Below, one piece after another: positions 25,625-37,829 of a DNA stretch of 64,000 nucleotides. The position numbers and the translations under genes are program-made. Numbering within the stretch: position 1 is the stretch's first letter; the number at the start of each line of letters is the position of its first letter. The DNA is from Bolinopsis microptera (Eukaryota; Ctenophora; Tentaculata; Lobata; Bolinopsidae). Below the pieces are notes generated by a model. The model saw nothing but the letters and a program-made list of their open reading frames with translations. It ran no database searches and was not told where the DNA came from. The stretch lies in the NCBI RefSeq assembly GCF_026151205.1, contig NC_087072.1, positions 22,399,603 through 22,463,602 on the forward strand, read 5' to 3'.

Positions 25625-26536
25625 ATGTCGTACATTCCAACAGCAGTTAATCTCATAGCAGGATCTGGGACAGTTTTGGCTGCAGCTGGTCCAGAAGTAG
25701 CAGCAGCAGGGACAATGTTTGCTGCAGCTGGAGCAGAAGGAATTGTAGCAGTAACAGCTGCAATAGCACAATCTAGTAGTGTACTTGGAGCAGCTAGTGC
25801 TGGGCTTGGCGCAGTTGGTGCTGGTAATATTACCACTGGGGCAGGAGCTGTGGCTACAACCTACAGTGTTGGAGCTGCGGCAATGTATGGAACACTACGA
25901 TGTCAGGACCGGAATGCAGACCTCATTGGACCGGATGATAGACCTCTATTAGTGGACGAAACTCTCATGAATAGTCTCCAGGGGCAACTTTATGAATTCA
26001 CACACAAGGCTATCTGGGGATGTTGGCTACTATTACCAGCCGGAGGACACACTGCTAGAGATGTGGTTAATAATGTTGTGACCCTGCCACCTACTGAGCA
26101 CTGGGCTTTTGTAGCCAGGGCTGAATGCAGGTTAATAAATCCTCCTCAGGTAGCATACTTCATTGCTCAGTTTGGTAACGGGGATTTCATTCCACCAAGA
26201 GAGGAGGCAGAACAAAATGGACATAATGCAGTACACTTTTCAGCTCTTCTTCAAGAGAAAGATAAGGCTCACGCTGCTCTTTGCATAGTTCAAGGTCCCT
26301 CTAGCCCTGATGTTTGGATTCACAATCCAGAGCTACGTCCGAAGAGATATGTGTACAAAGATAACCTGTTGTGCAGCCCAGGATTTATAGCAGAAGAGTG
26401 GGTACCTATGAATAGACCGATAAGGCTACGAGAGCTAAACGATCGTATATTCAACACCAGATGCACAGGGAGAAACTATGATGCTATCAACAACAACTGT
26501 CAAAATTTTTCAGTGGCTCTTTTCGACGACCTCTAA
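25625..26536 (+). CDS. Single-exon 303-residue protein with a papain-like His...NNCQNF signature
   Basis: The frame is intact from ATG 25625, with an in-frame TAG two codons upstream. That TAG may be part of an acceptor (ttagttttgtag), implying a non-coding 5' exon. Residues 1-90 are rich in Ala and Gly and hydrophobic, of glycine-zipper or membrane-inserting type. The C-terminal half has EHWAFVARAE (His near residue 155) and ends with YDAINNNCQNFSVALF (Cys near residue 294). The order H then N-N-C resembles the permuted papain-like fold of PPPDE, LRAT and NlpC/P60 relatives, which cleave or transfer amide or acyl bonds. That function is inference from two short motifs. It sits alone among mobile elements. 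An attaaa signal lies near 26742. Confidence 0.72.
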   Translation: MSYIPTAVNLIAGSGTVLAAAGPEVAAAGTMFAAAGAEGIVAVTAAIAQSSSVLGAASAGLGAVGAGNITTGAGAVATTYSVGAAAMYGTLRCQDRNADLIGPDDRPLLVDETLMNSLQGQLYEFTHKAIWGCWLLLPAGGHTARDVVNNVVTLPPTEHWAFVARAECRLINPPQVAYFIAQFGNGDFIPPREEAEQNGHNAVHFSALLQEKDKAHAALCIVQGPSSPDVWIHNPELRPKRYVYKDNLLCSPGFIAEEWVPMNRPIRLRELNDRIFNTRCTGRNYDAINNNCQNFSVALFDDL

Positions 26537-28619
26537 CGTAAACTCTCCAATCTTGAACTATTTAGATTTACAACTTCTTAAGCTAATTAGATTATAGACG
26601 TGTTTTATAAAAAATATAGGAGACCTTTATTGGACAAATTCACAGCTTATTAGTTTCAGTGCATGTCGTTTCTATGAATGTTATGTATATTATAATATGT
26701 TATATAATAGAAATATTGATATGTCTTGCCGAATTTTAATTAAAGATATTCTAACTAAATTTTAGATGGGGTGAAATCTTTCATTTTCGTAATATTTACG
26801 TGATTTATTTTAAGTTAATGTAAACAAATCTGATGATTTGTTCTGTATCTTGCATGTTTTACAGAATCATTAAACATTTGGTAAACGAGAATTACGTAAA
26901 CTATGATAAAATTGATATGAAGCTATGGCCCACATACCACATTTATCGTCACTCAATGCACTGCTTGATCACTTTTATCTTATTTAACACTAATCTATTA
27001 ATTTAACTTCTTAATTTCAGTCTGTGTAGTGTGTAATAACTGTTCTTAACATTTATTACGAACAATAAGATAATACAGTGTATTGATATCATCATTCAAG
27101 AAGCATGCTATCAAGATTCAAGTCATCAGCTCTATTATCTTAACCTTTATTATTTCAGTAAAATGTGACAAAATTTTAACACTGTACAATGTTTTTAGAA
27201 AGAAAGTCTTATTTCACAAATCTCAGTAATTTTTATTCAGTAATTACTGCTTATATTACCATCATCCTCCACTATACACTCTGATTTCTCCGGCATCCTC
27301 CCCTAGGACTGCCATACTCCAGGCAAAGCATCCACATGCTATCCTCTCGTGGGCCACCCAGGCCCAGCCTCTCCCAAAAAAAAATGCTCATCTTATTCAA
27401 CCCAGAGAAAGTTCTACTAAAATCCTATAAATATATCTTTATATTTCATTCACTTCCTTCTAATGTTGATCGTTGACTAGAATGTGCCCGTGATGTGAGC
27501 ACCTAGATTTCTCTGTAACGCAAGCTCTAAAGCCTTGCAACTGTAAAGTCTGAAAAGTGTTCTCAATAGAGAGTTGTGGATTGTTGGAAAACATGTCCAC
27601 GTACCAACTGTCACAATTCACAGTTAATGACAGCGGCCCAGCACGGCTATCCTGTGTTTACCTCTGTGAAGCAATAATTTGAGGCTGTGCTAGTTGGGAC
27701 TGATTAGAGGTGGTCTCTCTGGGGGTCCCCCGGATTTCATTCAGTTGATATTATTCCGATATTCATACTCTGTATTTCAATGACGAGTAAGGGGTATGGT
27801 GTGATACTTATTGAATGATAGGTACAAAGTAGCCTGATACTCGTACACAAGGTATAATCGAATTCCAGACATGCTTGTGTCTTGGTGCAGGTGGCTGCTT
27901 CACGTCTCACTTCTATGAATGTCAACTACATTCTTCCTCTCTAGACTCTATTGAACATGTCACCTCGGTAGTTGCTATGAAATATACACGTTATTCAGCC
28001 TAATTGATTTTCCTCCTTTATTCCTCTGTCTCACCAGGTCATGGTCCTCACGTTGCCTCTTATCCCCCTAACATTGCATCATTTTGTTGCTCAATACTTC
28101 TGAAGGTATCATTGACACCCTGCTCTCTTTTGTCGCGGTATTTTAATATGCTTCTTCGTTGTGTGAAGAATGTTAGCATCAAATTTAGATGTGCTGCAGA
28201 TTGTCATTTAGCACATGTCAAGTCTGAAGATCTTTACTTATTAGTGATAAAACACCGCTTTATTCAAAGTTCATCACTCTTTATCAATAGTACATCACGA
28301 CGACATGCCGCATTATTCAATTCGTCAATCCATGGCAATCTGCTGTAGCAACCGTTAATTCAAACCTTGAAATAAGATACGATGAAACTCCAACATTAAT
28401 TAGATTTAAATTTAACGGCCGAATGTTCTCCACTGTGCTGTGTAGTCGCCCTCATTTGATTGCGCTGGTTTGTAATGGTATCACGGGTTACACCAAGTCA
28501 TGTGCTGCTGCCTCTTTACTTTCTGCTCACATTGTATCATCAAGGGAGTTTGTAAATATTCAATATTGGATGTTGCATTGGAATTAGGAAAGCCGCCATA
28601 CCCTCGCTTTAAAGCTTTT
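26537..28619. other. Intergenic, no gene recognised
   Basis: AT-rich 3' flank of the 25.6-kb gene, then unremarkable sequence. Open frames such as 28004-28348 have no recognisable domain. Confidence 0.45.
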
Positions 28620-28811
28620 GTTTAACAGTTTTGTAACAGTTTTGTAACAGTTTTGTAACAGTTTTGTAACAGTTTTGTAACAGTTTTGTAACAGTCGTAA
28701 AAAACATGTAAATCGTAATCCATGTTTGTTTTGTTGAGACCCAGGTTAACTTGCTACATTACCTTGCTACATTAACTTGCTACATTAACTTGCTACATTA
28801 CCTTGCTACAT
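28619..28811. repeat. Two adjacent 12-bp tandem repeats
   Basis: Six copies of acagttttgta-type units (28619-28695), then about five copies of ttgctacattaa/cc (28748-28812). Confidence 0.9.
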
Positions 28812-29247
28812 TATCATTCTCATGACAGCTGCAGTTCTCCTTGACGTTGTTGACACTTCAAATCAGTTTAACCTTACAGTGTTTCTAAATGTAAGGTTTA
28901 CTTTGCAACACTTTGTTCCTTCTCTCCTCTTTAAAATAACTCTCGACTGCTCCAAGTTTACCACCTTCAACTAGAACTACTTACAATTGTATCTCTATGA
29001 ACCTGCTAATGGTGCACATGAAGGGTGTGCTGCTCTCTCTCTCTGCAGAGACTAATGTACTGGATACACATGACGTAGTAGCTCAGTGGTTTATATCCCC
29101 TCCCTCTGTATTGTAGTAGAGTTGTAGAGTTTTAGAGTTGTAGACTACTTCTAGGTGTTGTCAGCTCCTCCCTCCCTCCCTCTGGAGCCGTCTACCATCT
29201 ACCTTGTTATCATCACTGTCGCACCGTTCTTAGTACCGTTCAGATTC

Positions 29248-29795
29248 ACTCATACATTAATACAGTGTACTGAGTACTCACTCATACATTAATACAGTGT
29301 ACTGAGTACTCACACATACATTAATACAGTGTACTAAGTACTCACACTCACACATACATTAATACAGTGTACTGAGTACTTACACTCACACATACATTAA
29401 TACAGTGTACTGAGTACTCACACTCACACATTCATTAATACAGTGTGCTGAGTACTCACACTCACACCTACATTAATACAGTGTACTGAGTACTAACACT
29501 CACACATACATTAATACAGTGTGCTGAGTACTCACACTCACACCTACATTAATACAGTGTACTGAGTACTCACTCATACATTAATACAGTGTACTGAGTA
29601 CTCACACTCACACATACATTAATACAGTGTATAACTGAGTACTCACTCATACATTAATACAGTGTACTGAGTACTCACTCATACATCAATACAGTGTACT
29701 GAGTACTCACTCATACATCAATACAGTGTACTGAGTACTCACACTCACACATACATTAATACAGTGTACTGAGTACTCACACTCACACATACACC
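29248..29795. repeat. Minisatellite of about 32-38 bp, about 15 copies
   Basis: Units built on tacattaatacagtgtactg plus agtactcac, with a variable number of cactcaca spacers. Confidence 0.92.
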
Positions 29796-29799
29796 TGCG

Positions 29800-31590
29800 C
29801 TAACAACAGGTTGCAGTACACTATACCTACTGAGGAGTTTTAAACTCTTAAAACTGCAGCGCCTACTCTTGCATAGAAAGAGTTGGCGCTAATCTTGACA
29901 GGCTTAGGTTTGTGGACATTGTCTCGTTTTAGGTTTACAGCTGTTTCTTGTGAGGCTACCTTACCTCGTGTACATTTACGAGTTTTCCATCTGCATGTTA
30001 ATTGTTATGAAAACTTATAGTTTACGTTTTCTTGTAAACGATGTTGCCGTACTATATTTTTGTATAGCACTAGCAAATTGCAATTAGACCATTCAATTTT
30101 ATATTTAATTTCACCGGGTATAATGAAATGAAGTCACCGACTTTTTAATCGCCATTTAATTTTCACTGTTCACTTTGTGATCAGAGAACATTCTAGCACA
30201 GCGTGTATTGCACGTGGCGCAGTGTAAGGTACTCGTGGCGCGGTGTAAGTTACACGTGCAGACTGGAGCATCACACTTTACACGTGGAGACATCACACTT
30301 ATATATTATAATAAGTAATTAAACTGTACATTAGTCCATTGTTTTTACTTATTATCATCTCTCCTTCTTGGCTCCGTGTTATTGTGCTTCGTGTTGCATG
30401 TGTAGGTTGTAGTACTGAGGGCTAGGTAGGCTTCTCTTTGTGTCAAACTCTAATTATCAATCAACCGTGTTACTTAATAGTTACTAGTTACTTAATAAAG
30501 GCTTATTTTTACTGCTTTATGGTAGTGGTATTTGTTCTGCAGTGGTATTTGTTCTGCAAATTATCATCGCCATGATAATTTGTATGACAAGAGCATCGGT
30601 GCTGAATTTCGTTAAATTTCGCTAAATTTGTCTGGACATTGCCCCTAGAACGGCCCAGAACGACAGTATTTTGTTGATGTCGGCGTTCGCTTTCTCACCA
30701 ACCGTAAATAATTTGGGTTAATTCATACTGTTTCGCTTTGCTTCGGCCTCGTTTGGCATCCTAAATATTTATTTTCTGCTTTCGACTTTCCCATTATTAT
30801 CAAATATCAGAAATGTGTGCCCTTTTTATATAATAACCAGAATATTTGTCGTGTTTTTGTACGAATTTCATCTCTCGAGAGGTGGTTAAAACAATAAAAC
30901 ACCTACTCTGTGTGTAACTCGAGACGAGGCTTATTTAAACACATATAATATTACTGATTCAACTTGGCTGAAAGAAGGGCTAATCACAGCGGGCAAGTCA
31001 CACAGCTCTCCGCCAGCTTCCCTGGCAATCGATCCTGTGGTGTCAGGTCATGTCTCCAACTCCTCTAAAGTTACGTACTATTGCTGGTTTCTCTTTTTCT
31101 AGGGTAGCTGTTTGAGAATATTCTACAAAACATGGTGTATATTAGCTAGTGATTAGTACTTGTAGTGCTTCTGTTATCAGCCTTTCTGTATTTTTATGGA
31201 AACATCACCACGATTCCGCGTCTATTTATTACTAAGCACTTAACTTTAACACCGTAAACGTTACCAGTTGCCCCTCCCTAGACGGAAATTAAATTGTTGG
31301 CTGGAGTTAGTGAGGTTCCGCTTTAGTGCAGGGCGATGTGGGGTGTTGTGTTTACATTCGCATCTTCACCTACTCTACCGTACTTGCCCGAGTTCAGTTG
31401 ACGTGAGTTTTTCTCTGACCTACACACTCTGACCTACACACTGAACTTGTCTTTGCAAATTTCATTATGTTCTGGTTGGCCTTTGCTTTTTTGACGTTGA
31501 TGCGTCATGGCTTGTTGACATCTGGGGGTTATTCCGAGTAAGCTTGCTTGGCATAGCAATCTGGCTTTTTCATCCGGTATCTGGTCAAAG
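29800..31590. other. Intergenic, no gene recognised
   Basis: Contains a short local duplication near 30200-30260 (cgtggcgcagtgtaag and cgtggcgcggtgtaag) and another at 30525-30560. No coding signal. Confidence 0.4.
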
Positions 31591-31650
31591 TTGTGATGCT
31601 TGTGATGCTTGTGATGCTTGTGATGCTTGTGATGCTTGTGATGCTTGTAC
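31591..31650. repeat. 9-bp tandem repeat (gatgcttgt), about 6 copies
   Basis: Perfect copies; the reverse strand would read a Lys-His-His repeat, which is not taken as a gene. Confidence 0.9.
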
Positions 31651-31689
31651 ATGTGATGTTGTAGCGCTGCATTTAATTATTATCCCTCC

Positions 31690-31800
31690 TTGAGGTCACA
31701 CTTCAGACATGCGGAGATTCCCGAATAGTCGGGACAGCACTGAATCACACTTCAGACATGTGGAGATTCCCGAATAGTCGGGACAGCACTGAATCACAGA
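31690..31800. repeat. 55-bp tandem duplication with a perfect hairpin
   Basis: Two copies of a unit containing TCCCGAATAGTCGGGA, a 6-bp-stem, 4-nt-loop hairpin. They differ at one base (catgcgg/catgtgg). Confidence 0.88.
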
Positions 31801-32869
31801 GCGTCGGATGAACGTCAAATACCGATCATTCCTGAACGGCCGGTAAAGATTAACGGCCCTGAACCCTGATTAGTGAACACGATTCCCTCAATCCGCTGGA
31901 CGATTTGTATTCATTATATAAGACACCATGTATATTAGATCAGAAATCAATATCTCCAATGTTCAAGAGAGATCAATGGAGCTCAGGTTGTGAGATAATC
32001 CAGTAAATGGATTTGGGTACGATATGGTCTGTTAGATATTGCTATGGACTGTTTGGTATAGATACACGTGTACTACACAGTTTTGTAATCACATCTCCCC
32101 ATCACCCGTGACCCGCCAGTCCTCAGTTTATATTTTAGGAACTTTTATGTTTCACGTTTGTGTTTGTCTGTGTCCCCGCCTGTTTAATATGGTCACGTTA
32201 ATTGTTGCGTTTTATAACTTTGTACTTTCTTTCTACCAGTCTTTGAAGTGTTTGAAAATGAGTGGAGGCTGTGTATTTCTAGCTAATTTAATTAGGTGGA
32301 CGGCTATTAGCTGTCATATTCTCAGACTACTCCAGACCTAAACCATCATACGCACCGTCAATAATATTGATTACAGTAGATAAATGTAGCCAATACGTAT
32401 AATGTATGTATTGTCACCATCCCGCCAGTGTCCCACTCTCTGATTCACTAATCACTCACCTCACAAATACCTTCTAACAATTACCAGAGATCCGATTCTT
32501 CATTTCTTCCTTTATATGGGACGTTTACTTGTCTTCACGCAGTAAATCTACCCCGATGAGTCGGCTGATTATGTATATTCGATGAGTCATGAGTGGGTCC
32601 GGACCTCGCGAAATTACCATATTATACCCGAGTTATGTGGCAAAGATTGTGGTGACAACACAAATCTGTTTACCTTTTGTTGGACAACAAACAGAGTGTT
32701 CCAGCCGCTATAGCAACCGTCCTACGTCAATACTAACCATGTATTCTGTAATGTAGAACTAATTCCGATACAAACAAGTCTCAGTTTGTCATCTCTCCTT
32801 GAAATTGTATCCCCTTATTTTATTCCGTGTTTCTCTTTACCCCACAGTCCTCTCTGATTCTCGCATTGT

Positions 32870-33002
32870 GGGGGGGGGGGGGGGGGGGGGGGGCGGTCAT
32901 GTGTGACCTCTAATTCCATCACACGCCCTCTTGTGTCTTGTTACTTGTAGTGTGTGACCTCTAATTCCATCACACGCCCTCTTGTGTCTTGTTACTCGTA
33001 GT
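32870..33002. repeat. G-run (about 24 G) and a 50-bp tandem duplication
   Basis: The G-run occupies about 32870-32893. It is followed by two copies of tgtgtgacctctaattccat plus the shared continuation to ttgttact(t/c)gtag. Confidence 0.9.
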
Positions 33003-33184
33003 TAACACTCCATTTTCTATCCACTTTCTCCTCCTGGTGCGTTACTTTTATCTTGGGGACTGGCTGGCCGCTGGTACCTTTCTACGCTTATTTCTGCCCC
33101 TTCCCTCTTTATTATATGACCTAGTTCGTGTAACTTATTACCCCTCTTTCTAGTAGTATTAATTATTACCCCTCTTTCTGACAT

Positions 33185-33285
33185 CCAGAAACACGGCAGT
33201 CTGGCAGTCTGCCAGAAACACAGCAGTCTGGCAGTCTCCCAGAAACACGGCAGTCTGGCAGTCTGCCAGAAACACGGCAGTCTGA
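33185..33285. repeat. 27-bp minisatellite, about 4 copies
   Basis: Units of cagaaacacggcagtctggc plus agtctgc. Confidence 0.88.
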
Positions 33286-34629
33286 ATCCGAGGATGCGGA
33301 ATTTATAGGGGAATTTATGGGAGGAAATTTAAAACTTTCCGGATGTTTGTCCTCGTAAGATCTATAGCTACTAATCCTAATTACCCCTCGTTATATATAT
33401 TACTGGTTCCCCTGCAACTTATTAATTCTTCCAAGTACCTCATCTCATGTACTTGTTATGAAAGAACACCTGGATTCACTTGTAGTTTCTCTAGAAATAC
33501 TCAATACATTAAAACTGCTAGTTGAGTCTCTTTTCAATTCAGCTTCTGCAACACTTTGCTGCTACTTTTCTGCTACTTTGGTCGTGAGATAATGTGAACT
33601 AGCAGTTAGCTCACATACATCAGACATGTCTCTGATATCTTTAAACAATGCTAAGATAGGTCTTAACAATGAAAATCCTGTTTCTTTCCATCTCATCCTC
33701 TAATTTCTAAACCGTGATCAGCAGTGTAATTGTCCAAACCCTCCCGGCTCACTCATTAATCTGAAGCCTATGAATACAGACAAAAATCACGCCTATTAAC
33801 AGTCTGCATGAAAATGATTTGAGGAGAGTAAATTCGGTTTAGTTTGAGCTGGTTGCTGGCTGATTACGGCGGAAATATTGAATATTGTGTCACGCCTCTT
33901 TGAGGCTAATTATAGTAATTAGCGATCTGAATATTTCCATTGTTCAGCTAAATATTCGATTGTTCCTTCCTTCGCAAAACTAATTATGTGTTTTTAGAAC
34001 TCTAGTTACTAATACTATCGTTTTTCTCTCTGCAGATCCTAAATTTGTTAGTCATATAATCATGTCATTTTGTCGACATCAAATTAGCAATGACTCGCTA
34101 ATTAATTGTCTGTACGGCTATTTTCCCTCGCACACGACTAATTGTAGAGTCAGTTCGCACAACTTGACCAATTACCTCTTAAATTGTTCTGCCAAATTTT
34201 CCTTAATTAAATTTTGGTTACTGCATGAGCACACACCATTAGCTGCTTGTTCTGATATTATAATGTAAGTTTTTAGTTTAAGTTTAAGTTTATCGTCAAG
34301 CTTCACCTGTTCGGATGTGGTCGCGTACCTTATTATCAAGTTTACCCTTTCTTTGGGGGGCCATTATAATTGTTTTCAGCTTATTATGTAATTGTAAATG
34401 TTTATAAAAATGCTATTATAATTGTTAATGTTTCATCGCCTGAGCTGTCCAGTGTCCTGAGACTTTTCTCTTTATTTAAAAATATACCAACGGAGACACG
34501 GCGAGTAAATGAATATATTATGGATGGGTGTAGATAAATGGGCTGGACATTAGTAACAGTAATGCGGACTATAATGACTAATAGAATAAATATATTTGTT
34601 AATACCACATTACATTCCCGGCGAGCCTC

Positions 34630-35180
34630 TCCCTCGCTCTCCTTCTCTCCTTCCCTCCTTCTCTCCTTCTCTCCTTCTCTCCTTCTCTCTCCTTCTCTTC
34701 TTCTCTCCTTCTCTCTCCTTCTCTCCTTCTCTCTCCTTCCCTCCTTCTCTCTCTTTCTCTTCTTCTCTCCTTCTCTCTCCTTCTCTCCTTCTCTCTCCTT
34801 CTCTCCTTCTCTCTCCTTCTCTTCTTCTCTCCTTCTCTCCTTCTCTCTCCTTCTCTCTCCTTCTCTCTCCTTCTCTCTCCTTCTTTCCTTCTCTCTCCTT
34901 CTCTCCTTCTCTCTCCTTCTCTCTCCTTCTCTCCTTCTCTCTCCTTCTCTCTCCTTCTCTCCTTCTCTCTCCTTTTCTTCTTCTCTCCTTCTCTCTTTCT
35001 CTCTCCTTCTCTCCTTCTCTCTCTTTCTCTCTCCTTCTCTTCTTCTCTCCTTCTCTCTCCTTCTTTCCTTCTCTCTCCTTCTCTCTCCTTCTCTCTCCCT
35101 CGCTCTCCTTCTCTCTCCTTCTCTCCCTCGCTCTCCTTCTCTCCTTCTCTCTCCCTCGCTCTCCTTCTCTCATTCTCTCT
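34630..35180. repeat. 550-bp CT-rich (ccttctctct) microsatellite
   Basis: An almost pure polypyrimidine tract on the + strand. Frames open across it on both strands are low-complexity artefacts (Ser/Leu/Phe or Arg/Glu/Lys repeats). Confidence 0.95.
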
Positions 35181-35926
35181 CGAGTATAGAATTACTGAAG
35201 GTGACAAGTTGTCCTACGTTTCTTTGTGTGTTGTGTGTTGTGAAGTTTTTATCCATTCTCCAGGACGTGGTGTTGAAAATTAGCGTACTTTGGCACGAGT
35301 TTTAGTGAGGTCTCTAAGTGTCTTATACGGTACAGTGGGAATATGTTATGTTGTGTGGTCGCCACTTCTATCATATATTATCGTGTACTGTTATTGTATT
35401 GTAGTTGTACTTCTCTACTTTACTCGGTTATTAAAGGTATTTTGTTTGTAGTTTCTTATCAGAGGGAGAGAATGAACTCGAGTACAACAAATTATGCAAA
35501 GTGATAATATTACAAGTAATATTTAATTTAAAATAATAATATAGGATATACAGATAATGTTTGTTACACTGAGGAACCGTGTGCTAGAGAGCGGGCACGT
35601 GTATATGTAATGAGACATGATAGGAAGAATTAAAATTTGTTGACAGCAGCCGTCATTTTAAAGTTTGGATTGCGGTTTAGGTCGAGGCTGTATGACCTTT
35701 TATTTCGAGTTATTGTCGACGTGATATTCTCGCCTTGTTTTATCCTTACTTACTGACACTACTTACTTATGTTTAAACAGGGCAATCAGTGATTTTCTAA
35801 ATTGTTTTCTCCTTTCTTTGTTTCATCATGCCTGAAAATAGCAAGCCAGATATCTTACCATAATGAGGTGTGTAAGGAGTGTAATTATGAAGCCGCTAAT
35901 CAGTCTATAATGCAGAGAGGTAGAGC

Positions 35927-36190
35927 TCTCCTCCTCCTCCTCCTCCTCCTCCTCCTCCTCCTCCTCCTCCTCCTCCTCCTCCTCCTCCTCCTCCTCCTCC
36001 TCCTCCTCCTCCTCCTCCTCCTCCTCCTCCTCCTCCTCCTCCTCCTCCTCCTCCTCCTCCTCCTCCTCCTCCTCCTCCTCCTCCTCCTCCTCCTCCTCCT
36101 ACTCCTCCCCTCCTCCTCCTCCTCCTCCTCCTCCTCCTCCTCCTCCTCCTCCTCCTCCTCCTCCTCCTCCTCCTCCTCCTCCTCCTCCCC
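35927..36190. repeat. (CTC)n trinucleotide tract of about 260 bp
   Basis: Roughly 85 CTC/TCC units interrupted near 36100 (actcctcccctcc). This is a homopurine-homopyrimidine tract with mirror symmetry, able to form triplex DNA. Not part of any gene recognised here. Confidence 0.96.
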
Positions 36191-36944
36191 CTTCTCTCTG
36201 GACTCTGAGTACTTGTACTAGGTGGAGACTAGAACACTGGTTACCTTCCAGTCAATCTAGTTAACTTAATCTCCACCTAGTGTGAATTAACATATTTCAC
36301 GACGATGTAATAGGTATTAGGTAATAGGTATTTAGGGTGGGATCACGGAAATAAGTGAGCTAGAATAATCTGTTTTATTGCTGCGAACTGGTGTCGTCTG
36401 GTACCCATGATACAGTTGAAACCAATTTTATTATGTAATAATAAACTTATCTGTTGAAATTTGAGTTACTGTGCTGATAAATGTGTAACAACCTAAAACT
36501 TTTAAAATTATATATTTTAGTCCTGTGAAGTCATGACACTTATTTTTTACAAATTTACCACTCAAATCATATAATCCGGATGTTATACAAACACACAGTG
36601 GTCATTGTCATGACAACATTTCTTTTCTACTATGATGATTGTGATTCTGAGACTCTTCTAGACTCGGCAACAATAGCAGGATTGTAGCTCTGCTCTTGGT
36701 GCTGTACAACTACAAAGATATAAAGATAGTGATTTTATCATATTGTATCCCGGAAATTATCACTTGAAATGATGGCATTATTTTCGAAATACCCTGTATG
36801 ATTTAGTGTTGTCCCGTATGAAGTAATATATTCACTATTCAGGACTCTTCCTTTATCTTTCTAAATGTCATGCTAGTTTCTCAACTCTCTGTCATCTGGA
36901 GCAGTTACTCGGAGTACAGTTACTCGGTCAAACTTCGGAAGCTT

Positions 36945-37320
36945 TTCGAGTTGCTGAGGAGCAATATCGCAGATTCCTGGCTATTCGAGTTGCTGAGGAG
37001 CAATATTCGAGTTGCTGAGAAGCAATATCGCAGATTCCTGGCTATTCGAGTTGCTGAGGAGCAATATCGCAGAGTTGCTGAGGAGCAATATTGGGCAGTA
37101 TCTAGATATATCGCAGATTCCTGGCTTTACGAGTTGCTGAGGAGCAATATTCGAGTTGCTGAGGAGCAATATTCGAGTTGCTGAGGAGCAATATTCGAGT
37201 TGTTGAGGAGCAATGTTCGAGTTGCTGAGGAGCAATATCGCTGAGTTGCTGAGGAGCAATATCGCAGAGTTGCTGAGGAGCAATATCGGGCAGTATCTAG
37301 ATATATCGCAGATTCCTGGC
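36945..37320. repeat. 22-24 bp minisatellite made of hairpins
   Basis: Units gagttgctgaggagcaatat plus tc, each with the stem TTGCT...AGCAA around GAGG. There is a larger duplicated block (tatctagatatatcgcagattcctggct) at about 37098 and 37292. Confidence 0.88.
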
Positions 37321-37562
37321 TGTCAAAAGACACTTTTAGTTGTCTGTCAGTTTTCAGATTTCTTCATTACAGCCCTTTGACATTCCTTCGCCGCTGATTT
37401 TCTGCCAGCATTTTTCTGCCAACGTCGCTGAACACCATCACCGAACATTTGATTTAGTTTAAAAGTTTTGGTCTCTAGATGGAACAAACGTTACCTGTTA
37501 TCCTCTGTGCTGAATTAGTTTCTACTTGAGCTTGGTTACAGTTTTCTGATCGCCAATCACAT

Positions 37563-37722
37563 CAGACCTAGCCTCCTGACCTAGGCTCCTGACCTAGGCT
37601 CCTGAATTAGGCTCCTGACCTAGGCTCCTGACCTAGGCTCCTGACCTAGGCTCCTGACCTAGGCTCCTGACCTAGGCTCCTGACCTAGGCTCCTGACCTA
37701 GGCTCCTGAATTAGGCTCCTGC
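37563..37722. repeat. 13-bp minisatellite (ctcctgacctagg), about 12 copies
   Basis: Near-perfect units with gaatta in place of gaccta in two copies. Confidence 0.92.
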
Positions 37723-37829
37723 TGATGTAATAGTTATTTGACTCTAAAGAACACTCTGACAAGATTTAAAAGAGCAACTCATTCGGCTCACATCTTATTT
37801 CTGATCAGTGCTATTTCTCACTGTTATCA

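Noticed and set aside
29080-29125. tRNA-like start (gtagtagctcagtggttta)
   Set aside because: It resembles a tRNA A-box, but no B-box (ggttcgannc) or cloverleaf follows; at most a decayed tRNA-derived element.
32560-32600. ccgatgagtcgg as a possible ribozyme or structured RNA core
   Set aside because: The short stem alone is not enough and the catalytic core sequences are missing.
34538-35305. Long open frames on both strands (Ser/Leu/Phe or Arg/Glu/Lys rich)
   Set aside because: They are translations of the CT-rich microsatellite in all frames, with no domain and no coding context.
35802-36221. 139-codon frame with a poly-Leu/poly-Ser run
   Set aside because: A consequence of the (CTC)n tract; the non-repeat ends carry no recognisable sequence.
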